A stretch of 58,362 nt of DNA from Comamonadaceae bacterium (lineage in GTDB: Bacteria; Pseudomonadota; Gammaproteobacteria; Burkholderiales; Burkholderiaceae_C): contig JAIXOX010000043.1 of the NCBI GenBank assembly GCA_027486555.1, positions 1-58,362 of the forward strand, read 5' to 3'. The notes under the pieces were generated by a model. It did no database searches. It saw only the letters and a list, made by a program, of their open reading frames with translations, and was not told the DNA's origin. Of the stretch, positions 41,771-49,130 are shown piece by piece (within the stretch, counting starts at the first letter, position 1; the number at the start of each line of letters is the position of its first letter). The position numbers and the translations under genes were made by a program.

Positions 41771-42760
41771 ATGCGTTCCAAGTTTCTTCCCGTTGCCACA
41801 GCCTGCGCCCTGCTGGCGTCTGTGAGTGCCTTTGCACAGGACTACCCTACAAGCAACAAGACCATCACATTTGTGTTGCCCTATGCGGCAGGCGGTCCCA
41901 CCGACAAAGCCGCACGCGATCTGGCCCAGGCCATGAGCAAGGCCATGGGCGGACACAGCATCGTGATCGATAACTCGGCTGGTGCGTCCGGGTCTATTGG
42001 TGCCAACAAGGTCGCCAAGGCCGGTGCCGATGGTTACACCCTCTTGTTCACGCACATCGCGCAAGCCACCTTGCCGACTTTTTTCCGCAACTTGCCCTAC
42101 AACGTGGAAAAAGACTTTGAGTACATCGGCCTGGTCAGCGAGAACCCGATGAACCTGATCGGCCGCCCCAGTTTGCCGGCCAACAACATGACCGAGTTGG
42201 TGAGTTGGATCAATGCCAACAAGGGCAAGATCAACATCGCCAACGCCGGGCCTGGTTCGGCTTCGCACTTGTGCGGCATGTTGTTCCAGTCCACCCTCAA
42301 GGTGGACATGACCTCGGTGCCCTACAAAGGCACGGCACCGGCCATGACCGACCTGATTGGCGGTCAGGTGGATTTGATGTGCGACCAGACCACCACCACG
42401 ATCCCGCAGATCGAAGGCAAAAAGGTCAAGTCCTATGCGGTGACCACGCCCACCCGCTTGACGGCAGCGGCCCTCAAAGATTCACCCACCATGCAAGAAG
42501 CCGGACTCAAAGACTTTTCGGTCACCATCTGGCAAGGCTTGTATGCCCCCAAAGGCACGCCTGCGCCGGTCTTGAAGAAACTCAATGACGCCCTCAAGGT
42601 GGCCGTCAAAGATCCGGACTTCATCCGCAAGCAAGAAGGCGGCGGTGCCACGGTGATCACCGATGCACGCAACGACCCTGCGGGCCACAAAGCCTTTGTG
42701 ATGTCTGAAGTGGCCAAGTGGTCACCTGTCATCCGGGCCGGGGGCATTTACGCGGATTGA
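41771..42760 (+). CDS. Bug-family (TctC-like) periplasmic solute receptor
   Basis: A 329-residue Bug receptor with a Sec signal peptide (MRSKFLPVATACALLASVSAFAQ). YPTSNKTITFVLPYAAGGPTD is followed by GGHSIVIDNSAGASGSIGANKVAKAGADGYTLLFTH (in pieces) and a C-terminal domain of usual length. The ATG at 41771 has AAAGG seven bases upstream; an ATG at 41765 and a TTG at 41756 are alternatives. It lies in the tartrate/D-malate operon, so the likely ligand is tartrate, malate or a related hydroxy acid. A strong terminator follows 18 bp after its stop. Confidence 0.9.
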   Translation: MRSKFLPVATACALLASVSAFAQDYPTSNKTITFVLPYAAGGPTDKAARDLAQAMSKAMGGHSIVIDNSAGASGSIGANKVAKAGADGYTLLFTHIAQATLPTFFRNLPYNVEKDFEYIGLVSENPMNLIGRPSLPANNMTELVSWINANKGKINIANAGPGSASHLCGMLFQSTLKVDMTSVPYKGTAPAMTDLIGGQVDLMCDQTTTTIPQIEGKKVKSYAVTTPTRLTAAALKDSPTMQEAGLKDFSVTIWQGLYAPKGTPAPVLKKLNDALKVAVKDPDFIRKQEGGGATVITDARNDPAGHKAFVMSEVAKWSPVIRAGGIYAD

Positions 42761-42778
42761 GCTTAAACGTCAAACCAC

Positions 42779-42816
42779 AAAAGGGTGCATCGGCCTCTGG
42801 GCTGGTGCACCTTTTT
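42779..42816 (+). terminator. Rho-independent terminator after the dehydrogenase-Bug unit
   Basis: AAAAGGGTGCA and TGCACCTTTTT pair at 10 of 11 positions around a 16-base loop, ending in a run of five T. The mirrored A-run means it could act on both strands. It separates the dehydrogenase/receptor unit from the kinase gene, so the kinase may have its own promoter or depend on read-through. Confidence 0.75.
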
Positions 42817-42886
42817 GGCCTTCTCGGGTGTTGGGCTGAAATACCTTTATCCTTTGAGACTGTTTTTCGCCCAAGACCTTTTGACC

Positions 42887-44194
42887 ATGACCGATCCTCA
42901 AACCATGTTGCGCCACCTCTACGACGTGGCGGTGCAACGTGCACTGCCGCTGCACAACACCGCAGCCCATTTGCCTGCCCCGCCAGATCCTGCCAAGGGC
43001 CGCACCCTGGTGCTGGGCGCTGGCAAGGCGGGCGGTGCGATGGCGCAGGCGGTCGAGGCCCTGTGGCCCCTGGACGCGCCACTGTCGGGTCTGGTGGTCA
43101 CCCGCTATGGCCACACGCCGCCACGCCCAGCGGGCTTGCCCGAGCGCATTGAGGTGGTCGAAGCCGCTCACCCGGTACCCGATGCGGCGGGCTTGCAAGC
43201 GGCTGAGCGGATTTTGGAACTGACGAAAGGCCTGACAGCAGACGACCTGGTCCTGTGCCTGATTTCGGGCGGTGGCTCTTCTTTGCTGACTTTGCCAGCC
43301 GACGGCATTGACTTGCAGCTCAAACAAGACATCAACCGCCAACTGCTGGCCAGCGGGGCGAACATTGCCGAGATGAACTGCCTGCGCAAGCACCTGTCGC
43401 GCATCAAGGGCGGACGTCTGGCCGCGGTTTGCGCCCCTGCTCGGGTGGTTACGCTCACGATCAGCGATGTGCCGGGCGACGACCCGTCCATCATCGCCAG
43501 CGGCCCCACCGTGCCCGATGCCAGCACCTGCGCCGATGCGCTGGCCATTCTCAAACGATACGCCATCAACGTGCCCGATTCGGTGCTGCAGGCCTTGCAG
43601 TCGGGCGTTTGGGAAACGCCCAAACCCGGCTCGTCCGTTTTTGCGGGCCACAGCGTGCACATGATTGCCACGCCTCAGCAATCGCTCGAGGCCGCAGCCG
43701 CTGCAGCGCGTGACATGGGGCTGAATGCCTACATCCTGAGCGACGAGATCGAGGGCGAGTCACGCGAGGTGGCCAAGGTGCATGCGGCGCTGGCCCGTGC
43801 GGCGGCCAAGGGCCTGGGGCCTTTCACCAAGCCCTGCGTGATTTTGAGCGGCGGCGAAACCACGGTGACCATCAAGCCCCAGCCTGCAGGCACGCCACGC
43901 GGGCGCGGTGGGAGGGCGGGCGAGTTTTGCATGGGCTTGGCCGAGGCCCTGCAAGGCCAGAGTGGCGTTTGGGCGCTGGCGGCCGACACCGATGGCATCG
44001 ATGGCATCGAAGACAACGCCGGGGCGCAAGTGGCCCCCGACACGCTGGCGCGTGCTGCCGCGCTGGGGCACAAAGTGGCCGATCATCTGCAGCGCAACGA
44101 CGCCTATGGTTTTTTTGAGCCGCTGGGCGACCTGGTCAACACCGGGCCGACACACACCAATGTGAACGATTTTCGGGCGATCCTGGTGCTGTGA
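42887..44194 (+). CDS. MOFRL-type glycerate 2-kinase / hydroxypyruvate reductase (TtuD-like)
   Basis: A 435-residue protein of the glycerate kinase type-2 family. It has an N-terminal Rossmann-like half (LVLGAGKAGGAMAQAVEALW), the LISGGGSSLLTLPADGI loop, the SRIKGGRLAAVCAPARVVTLTISDVPGDDPSIIASGPTVPD region (in pieces) and a C-terminal MOFRL domain (CVILSGGETTVTIK, RGGRAGEFCMGLA, DTDGIDGIEDNAGA). It was first named hydroxypyruvate reductase TtuD in tartrate loci, but related proteins phosphorylate D-glycerate to 2-phosphoglycerate. Either activity completes tartrate breakdown after the dehydrogenase. The ATG at 42887 gives the normal N-terminus. Confidence 0.9.
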   Translation: MTDPQTMLRHLYDVAVQRALPLHNTAAHLPAPPDPAKGRTLVLGAGKAGGAMAQAVEALWPLDAPLSGLVVTRYGHTPPRPAGLPERIEVVEAAHPVPDAAGLQAAERILELTKGLTADDLVLCLISGGGSSLLTLPADGIDLQLKQDINRQLLASGANIAEMNCLRKHLSRIKGGRLAAVCAPARVVTLTISDVPGDDPSIIASGPTVPDASTCADALAILKRYAINVPDSVLQALQSGVWETPKPGSSVFAGHSVHMIATPQQSLEAAAAAARDMGLNAYILSDEIEGESREVAKVHAALARAAAKGLGPFTKPCVILSGGETTVTIKPQPAGTPRGRGGRAGEFCMGLAEALQGQSGVWALAADTDGIDGIEDNAGAQVAPDTLARAAALGHKVADHLQRNDAYGFFEPLGDLVNTGPTHTNVNDFRAILVL

Positions 44195-44283
44195 ATGTTG
44201 CCGTTGGGGATCGATGAAGCTTTACATTTCTTTATGAAAGATATCTTTGAATATCTGTCAAAATTTGAGATCTTAAATATCAA

Positions 44284-44305
44284 AAATTGTTGTAATAAAC
44301 AATTT
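44284..44305. promoter_or_regulatory. 22-bp perfect inverted repeat, candidate Crp/Fnr-family operator
   Basis: AAATTGTT-N6-AACAATTT has perfect 8-bp arms and ends 11 bases before the YHYH-protein start. The overall 22-bp length and 5-N6-5 core geometry (TTGTT/AACAA) match Crp-type sites, while the TTG half-site resembles Fnr. A Crp/Fnr regulator with an E-x2-S-R recognition helix is encoded two genes downstream. It could instead be a hairpin in the mRNA leader. A 12-bp palindrome AAAGATATCTTT lies upstream at 44237-44248. Confidence 0.5.
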
Positions 44306-44316
44306 AAAGAGCTCAC

Positions 44317-45627
44317 ATGTCTGATCAATTTCGCCCGCAACACTTTGTCCAATACGGCCTTTTGCTGTTGATTTCTTCCAGTTTGCTGGCCTGTGGAGGA
44401 GGAGGCGGTGGTGGTGGCACCGACAGCATGACCGCTGCGATGGCGCCGGGGGCACCCATCATGGGAGCGGTCACACCGGGCAATGCCAGTGCGAGTCTAT
44501 CGTTCAGCGCACCTTCTTCGAATGGCGGCGCCAGCATCACAGGCTACAGCGCGATCTGCGTTGCGGGCAGCCTTAACGTCAGCGCCACCGCAACGGCCAG
44601 CCCTTTGGCGGTGACGGGTTTGACCAATGGCGTGTCTTACAGTTGCAGCGTCAGCGCCACCAACAGCGTGGGTGTGGGGACGTCTTCTGCCGCCGTGACC
44701 GTCACGCCCAGCGCTGGAGCCCTTGCCCTCGGCACCGAAGGTGTGTTGTGCAGTGTCTTGAACAGCGGCACACAGGCTTTGTCTTACAACAATGCGGTGC
44801 CGGGTGGTCTCGCCACGCAGGTCAATGACAACCTGGCGTTCAATTACAGCTGGACTTGCAACAACACATTGCGAAATTTGGCCGGCAACGGGGTGCCCAA
44901 CCACGTTGTGACCGGGGGCAATTTTGCGACCAAGTTGTCAGCGCAGTTGGTGTCGGGCAGCGTGACCCTGATTCCCGTGGCCAAGGCCAGCAGCACTGCG
45001 GTCAAGTTGCCTGGTTTTGCACTCAACAGCGTGAAGATGGACCCTGGCACTGCAGGCACCTGCACCAATACGGCCAGCTCCGTCATGTCCGGTTGTAACT
45101 ATGCAGGCGGCACTGGGGCGTGGCGCATGGAGGCCATGGGCGACTCTTCCGCGAGCCCCTGGAAGTTTGACTTTGGCACCGATGAAAACAATGCCCATGT
45201 CCAGCCCAATGGCGAATACCACTACCACGGCATGCCCACCCATTTGATCCCCAAGCTCAACGGTGCCAGCGCGACCAGCATGACCTTGGTCGGATGGGCT
45301 GCAGATGGGTTCCCGATTTACGCCAACCTGGGCTACGCCACGGCCAGCAGTGCCAACTCTGCGCTCAAGGAAATGAAGGGCAGCTTCCGCACCAAGACTT
45401 CGCCCGATTCAGGCCGTCCTTCGACCAGCTTGTTCGCCATGGGGCACTTCCAGCAAGACTGGGAATATGTGGCCGGTTCGGGTGATTTGGACGAGTGCAA
45501 TGGCCGCACAGGCGTGACGCCCGAGTTTCCAAACGGCATTTACCACTACTACATCACCAAAACCTACCCCTTCATCCAGCGTTGCGTGAAAGGCACGCCT
45601 GCAGCTTGGGCCAACGCGCGCCCATGA
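44317..45627 (+). CDS. YHYH-domain lipoprotein with fibronectin-like domain
   Basis: A 436-residue predicted lipoprotein. The signal peptide ends in the lipobox LLAC (C26) and is followed by eight glycines, a typical outer-membrane tether. Residues about 45-130 form a fibronectin type III-like beta domain (GNASASLSFSAPSSNGGASITGY, VTGLTNGVSYSCSVSATNSVG, in pieces). The rest is the YHYH domain, named for PNGEYHYHGMPTHL, with a second histidine/tyrosine cluster YHYYITKTYP near the end and several cysteines. The domain's function is not established; the histidine-rich motif suggests metal binding. It is the first gene of a probable three-gene unit with a HupE-like protein and a Crp/Fnr regulator, and has the AT-rich leader and inverted repeat described at 44284. 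Confidence 0.85.
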   Translation: MSDQFRPQHFVQYGLLLLISSSLLACGGGGGGGGTDSMTAAMAPGAPIMGAVTPGNASASLSFSAPSSNGGASITGYSAICVAGSLNVSATATASPLAVTGLTNGVSYSCSVSATNSVGVGTSSAAVTVTPSAGALALGTEGVLCSVLNSGTQALSYNNAVPGGLATQVNDNLAFNYSWTCNNTLRNLAGNGVPNHVVTGGNFATKLSAQLVSGSVTLIPVAKASSTAVKLPGFALNSVKMDPGTAGTCTNTASSVMSGCNYAGGTGAWRMEAMGDSSASPWKFDFGTDENNAHVQPNGEYHYHGMPTHLIPKLNGASATSMTLVGWAADGFPIYANLGYATASSANSALKEMKGSFRTKTSPDSGRPSTSLFAMGHFQQDWEYVAGSGDLDECNGRTGVTPEFPNGIYHYYITKTYPFIQRCVKGTPAAWANARP

Positions 45628-45646
45628 TGCGGACTGGGCCGATGGC

Positions 45647-46783
45647 GTGCCACCGTCTGGACCACGCGTGAGCTGGGTGTGGCGAAGTGCACGCTGGCTG
45701 GCTGTAGCGTTTGGGATTTTTTGTTCCAGCGCACAAGCCCATTTGATGGTCGCGCAAAAAGGCACACTCCATTTGCAGGGCGACGGCGCGTATCTGGTGG
45801 TTTCTTTGCCGGTATCGGCTTTCAGTGGCATTGACGACGATGGTGATGGGGCTTGGTCTAGTCAAGAGGTGGCAGCACACGAAGACCGCATTCATCAGCA
45901 GTTGCGGGCCCAGTTGCGTTTGCGTGATGCCCAGGGTCCCAGACCCATCGATGGCATCACCTTGGTGCCTACGCCACGCGATGACTTGGCAGCGCACGAG
46001 GTGAACCATTTGGTGGTGTTGGTGCGCTTCAAATTGGCCCAGCCTGTGGAGTCCGTGAATTTGACCCGTGTGCCCAACATGACTTTTCGTGCGGGTTTGT
46101 TTGGTCAGTCCGAGGCCGAGCGGCAATTGAGTATTGCCGTCACGCAAGGGGCGCACAAGCAGCTGATGGTCTTGACGTCCGAGCGGCCCGAACGGACCTT
46201 GTTTCCAAGTTCAGGGCAAGTGAGCTTGGACTACGCCGAGTTGGGGGTCATGCACATCCTGACGGGTTGGGACCATTTGCTGTTTTTGGCCGTGGTGTTG
46301 CTCGGCGGGGGCAGTTGGCGGCAAATTCTGGTCATTTTGAGTGCTTTCACTTTTGGACACGCTTTGACCTTGGCCTGGGGGTTGATGGGCCAGTTGCCTT
46401 TTGGCACGGCTTGGGTTGAGCCTGGCATCGCTTTGACGATCATCGCCATGGCTGCGGCTGAGATCTGGTTGCTGCAACACGGTCGTGTCATGGGCATGAC
46501 CTTGCGTTTGGTGTTGGTGTGGGCCAGCGCCTTGGTGCATGGTTTGGGCTTGGCCTCAAGCTTGCAAGCCATTGGCCTTGACACTGCACACCGGTTTTGG
46601 AGCTTGCTGGGTTTTAATTTCGGCATTGAATTGGCGCAAACGGCGGTGGCGGGTGGTTTGGGCGGCTTGGCATGGCTGGTGATGCGGAATTTGCAAGTCC
46701 GGCAGACCCTCAAAATTCGCCAGCTTTTTTTGGTGTTCGCCGCTGCCGCAGGCGCCATTTGGTTCGTTGAACGGCTGATTTGA
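45647..46783 (+). CDS. HupE/UreJ-like membrane protein with N-terminal extracytoplasmic domain
   Basis: A 378-residue membrane protein. A signal peptide (VSWVWRSARWLAVAFGIFCSSAQA) is followed by a periplasmic domain of about 170 residues. This contains an EF-hand-like calcium loop, DDDGDGAWSSQE. The C-terminal half has about six or seven membrane helices, starting with the HupE/UreJ hallmark MHILTGWDHLLFLAVVLL and including FTFGHALTLAWGL. HupE/UreJ proteins move nickel or other metal ions; this longer architecture has no assigned substrate. The start may be the GTG at 45647 or the GTG at 45668. It follows the YHYH gene by 19 bp and precedes the Crp/Fnr gene closely. Confidence 0.85.
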   Translation: MPPSGPRVSWVWRSARWLAVAFGIFCSSAQAHLMVAQKGTLHLQGDGAYLVVSLPVSAFSGIDDDGDGAWSSQEVAAHEDRIHQQLRAQLRLRDAQGPRPIDGITLVPTPRDDLAAHEVNHLVVLVRFKLAQPVESVNLTRVPNMTFRAGLFGQSEAERQLSIAVTQGAHKQLMVLTSERPERTLFPSSGQVSLDYAELGVMHILTGWDHLLFLAVVLLGGGSWRQILVILSAFTFGHALTLAWGLMGQLPFGTAWVEPGIALTIIAMAAAEIWLLQHGRVMGMTLRLVLVWASALVHGLGLASSLQAIGLDTAHRFWSLLGFNFGIELAQTAVAGGLGGLAWLVMRNLQVRQTLKIRQLFLVFAAAAGAIWFVERLI

Positions 46784-46831
46784 TGTGTGTCAAAGCCAGG
46801 TGCTGCCTGCTCTGGCACATTTGGCTCCACC

Positions 46832-47458
46832 ATGTTGGATACCTCTTTGCCCCCTTTGTCCGAGCCCGAAGCCCCCGTGTTAGCAGGCACTGTGTTGCTG
46901 CACCGAGGTGACCCGGTAGACCGCATCCTGCATGTCATGCAGGGGCGCGTGGTGCTGGGGGTGCTGGCGGATGGCCACATGGCGCACCAGCTGGGCGTGG
47001 TGGAAGGACCCTTCTGGCTAGAGGCCGCATCGGGCTTGCTGGGCTTGCCGCATGCGGTTGACGCGGTGGCTGAGACCGAGGTGCATGTGCAGTATGTGAG
47101 CGTGCCCGACTTTGTGGCCGAAGTGCACGCTTTGCCCGAGGCCTCGCAGAACCTGCTCATGGACATGGCGCGTTCACAGCGCCAACAAACCGAACTGGCG
47201 GTCAGCCGAGTGGCCAAAGACGCCGATGCGCGATGTGCTGAATGGTTGCTGCGCCATGCCGAAGCGACCGATCAGCCCGGCGGTCTGGCCGTGAAACTGA
47301 CCGAGCGCAAACGCACCATTGCCGCGCAACTGGGCATCGCCCCAGAAACGTTTTCACGGGTTCTGCGTCATTTGCGCGAACGCCAGCTCATCAGCGGCGG
47401 TGGCCGGGTGCTGGGCCTGCCCAATCCGCAGGGTTTGCGCGAGTTGGCCGGGGTTTGA
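46832..47458 (+). CDS. Crp/Fnr-family transcriptional regulator
   Basis: A 208-residue regulator with a cyclic-nucleotide-like sensor domain (VLLHRGDPVDRILHVMQGRVVLGVL), a dimer helix and a C-terminal helix-turn-helix (TERKRTIAAQLGIAPETFSRVLRHLRERQLI, in pieces). The recognition helix carries E-T-F-S-R, the E-x2-S-R pattern of Fnr-type proteins that read TTG half-sites. The iron-sulfur cysteines of Fnr are missing, so it is not an oxygen sensor of that kind. The ATG at 46832 is used, but a GTG at 46787 would add 15 residues. Its place at the end of the YHYH-HupE unit suggests autoregulation through the 44284-44305 repeat. Confidence 0.85.
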   Translation: MLDTSLPPLSEPEAPVLAGTVLLHRGDPVDRILHVMQGRVVLGVLADGHMAHQLGVVEGPFWLEAASGLLGLPHAVDAVAETEVHVQYVSVPDFVAEVHALPEASQNLLMDMARSQRQQTELAVSRVAKDADARCAEWLLRHAEATDQPGGLAVKLTERKRTIAAQLGIAPETFSRVLRHLRERQLISGGGRVLGLPNPQGLRELAGV

Positions 47459-47528
47459 CGCGCCATCGTCTGTGCTCCATGAGAAGGTATTGGACCGTGA
47501 AGGCCCGTCTCTCAGCAGCTTGGCGCCT

Positions 47529-49103
47529 TCATTTTTGCAGTCGTGGATTTTTCATCCAGAGCACGGGCTGTTCCTTGACCGGGCGCGCTGGAGCGCCGTG
47601 TTGCAACAAGGCCTGGTCGAGCGCTTGACCGGCTTCGTCTTGCAGGGCGGCTTGTCGGATGCGGGCTACGGCATCCGCTTGCTCGACCAAGGGCAGTTTT
47701 GAAGCCGCGCCACACACATGGCGCAGGATGTGCAGCAGGTTGTCCTTGCCGCGTTCGTTGGTGCTGCCGTAGCCTTTGATGAGTTGCCCGCAACGCGCCA
47801 GCTCCAGGCCCAGCGCGGGCGACAGGCGTGTGGCGGCCTCAATGCCACTGAGCCACTCTTCGATCAGCGCTTGCTCGGTGGCGTAGCGGCTGCCCAGCGG
47901 GCGCAGCACGCGAAGGCTGGCCAAGAGGCGCAAGCTGGCCATGCCCCACAGCGCATGCCGCGCCACCTTGATTGGCAAGGCCCAGGGCGCTTGACCCTTG
48001 GCCACACGGGCGCGGTCCCAGCGCAGCAGTTTGTTGGCCAGTCCTTGCGGCACCAGGGCGGCCATCTCAGGCACGCCGGGTTTGAAGTGGTCGTACACCT
48101 TGAGCACATCTCCCTCTTTGGCTTTGACTTCTTGCGTCACGCGGTCCCAGCGGCTGGCGCGGCTTTTCAGGTCGGCCACGCGGATGATGTCGTCAAACGC
48201 CATCCACAGGGCCAACCATCGGGTGGTCTCAGCGGTCACGGGGTGGGCGGCGTCGGCTGACGCGGATTCGGCATCCAGCAAACGTTCGAGCCGCTGCACA
48301 TACAAGCGTGCATAAGCGGGGCCTTGGTATTCCACCAAGCGCTGGTGCGCCAAGCCCATCAGGGGGTGCAGCACGGCGGGAAATTTGGTTGCAACATCGT
48401 CAGGTAAAACGGCGGATGCAGCGAGTTTAGGGGCCGCTGGCTTCATCACCTGTTCCACATATTGCGCTTGTTCGCGCTGGCGCGTGACCAAGTCAAAAGC
48501 CGACGCAAAGCCACGCAGGCTGGCTTGCGCCGCCTTGCTCGGGCCTGCCAACACGGCTTCGTAATGGTCTCGTTTGAAGGGCAGCAAGCCGCTGCCTGCA
48601 ATGGCCCCCAACATCACGGCGCTGACCAGGGTGCCGCTTTCCTGGCACAGGCGGGCCATGTCCATGACGTGGTGGCGCAGGCTGTGCGCGGCGATCAAAT
48701 CGAGCAGCGGGCCTTCGGGGCGGCGGCCATCGCCCATGGTCATTTTTTCGGCGGTGGTCAGCGCTCGCGATGAGGCACTTATGACCAAAGTGCGGTCGTT
48801 TGAAGCCAGGCCGTTGCCGATCTGGCGCGCGGTTTCCAGCAGTTCGGAAGACACCAGCGCATCGAGCCGCCCAGGCAGCGGGTTCAGGCCCAGCACCGGC
48901 AAGCGGCCTTGCAGCTGGCTGTGGGGCTGGGGGTAGATTTCCAGGTAATAGGTGGTGGCCCCGGTGCGCTGCGCCACGCCGGGAATCGAGGTGGCTTGCG
49001 CCGGATAGCCCGCGTGGCGCGCCACGTCGACCAGCCAGTCGGCCAGCACGCCGCCGCCTTCGCCGCCCAAGGCGCACAACAAAATCGAAATGGGTTGGGT
49101 CAT
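47529..49103 (-). CDS. Indolepyruvate ferredoxin oxidoreductase beta-like subunit with C-terminal DUF6537-like domain
   Basis: A 524-residue protein. The first 190 residues are the gamma-type 2-oxoacid:acceptor oxidoreductase domain (ISILLCALGGEGGGVLADWLVDVARHAG, SIPGVAQRTGATTYYLEIYP, in pieces). The long C-terminal part with DRVTQEVKAKEGDVLKVYDHFKPGVPE and LIKGYGSTNERGKDNLLHI resembles the domain attached to such subunits in proteobacteria. With the alpha subunit it converts aryl-2-oxoacids such as indolepyruvate or phenylpyruvate to acyl-CoA. The ATG at 49103 is preferred. It follows the alpha gene by 27 bp on the same strand. Confidence 0.87.
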   Translation of the reverse strand: MTQPISILLCALGGEGGGVLADWLVDVARHAGYPAQATSIPGVAQRTGATTYYLEIYPQPHSQLQGRLPVLGLNPLPGRLDALVSSELLETARQIGNGLASNDRTLVISASSRALTTAEKMTMGDGRRPEGPLLDLIAAHSLRHHVMDMARLCQESGTLVSAVMLGAIAGSGLLPFKRDHYEAVLAGPSKAAQASLRGFASAFDLVTRQREQAQYVEQVMKPAAPKLAASAVLPDDVATKFPAVLHPLMGLAHQRLVEYQGPAYARLYVQRLERLLDAESASADAAHPVTAETTRWLALWMAFDDIIRVADLKSRASRWDRVTQEVKAKEGDVLKVYDHFKPGVPEMAALVPQGLANKLLRWDRARVAKGQAPWALPIKVARHALWGMASLRLLASLRVLRPLGSRYATEQALIEEWLSGIEAATRLSPALGLELARCGQLIKGYGSTNERGKDNLLHILRHVCGAASKLPLVEQADAVARIRQAALQDEAGQALDQALLQHGAPARPVKEQPVLWMKNPRLQK

Positions 49104-49130
49104 GGTGTTTCTTTCGGGCATCTGTGTGAC

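Noticed and set aside
42770-43681. 303-codon minus-strand frame across the glycerate kinase gene and terminator
   Set aside because: It runs through a strong terminator stem and is antisense to a well-supported kinase family gene.
44237-44248. 12-bp palindrome AAAGATATCTTT as an operator
   Set aside because: Short AT-rich palindromes are expected by chance in this AT-rich leader. The perfect 8-6-8 repeat nearer the gene is a better candidate.
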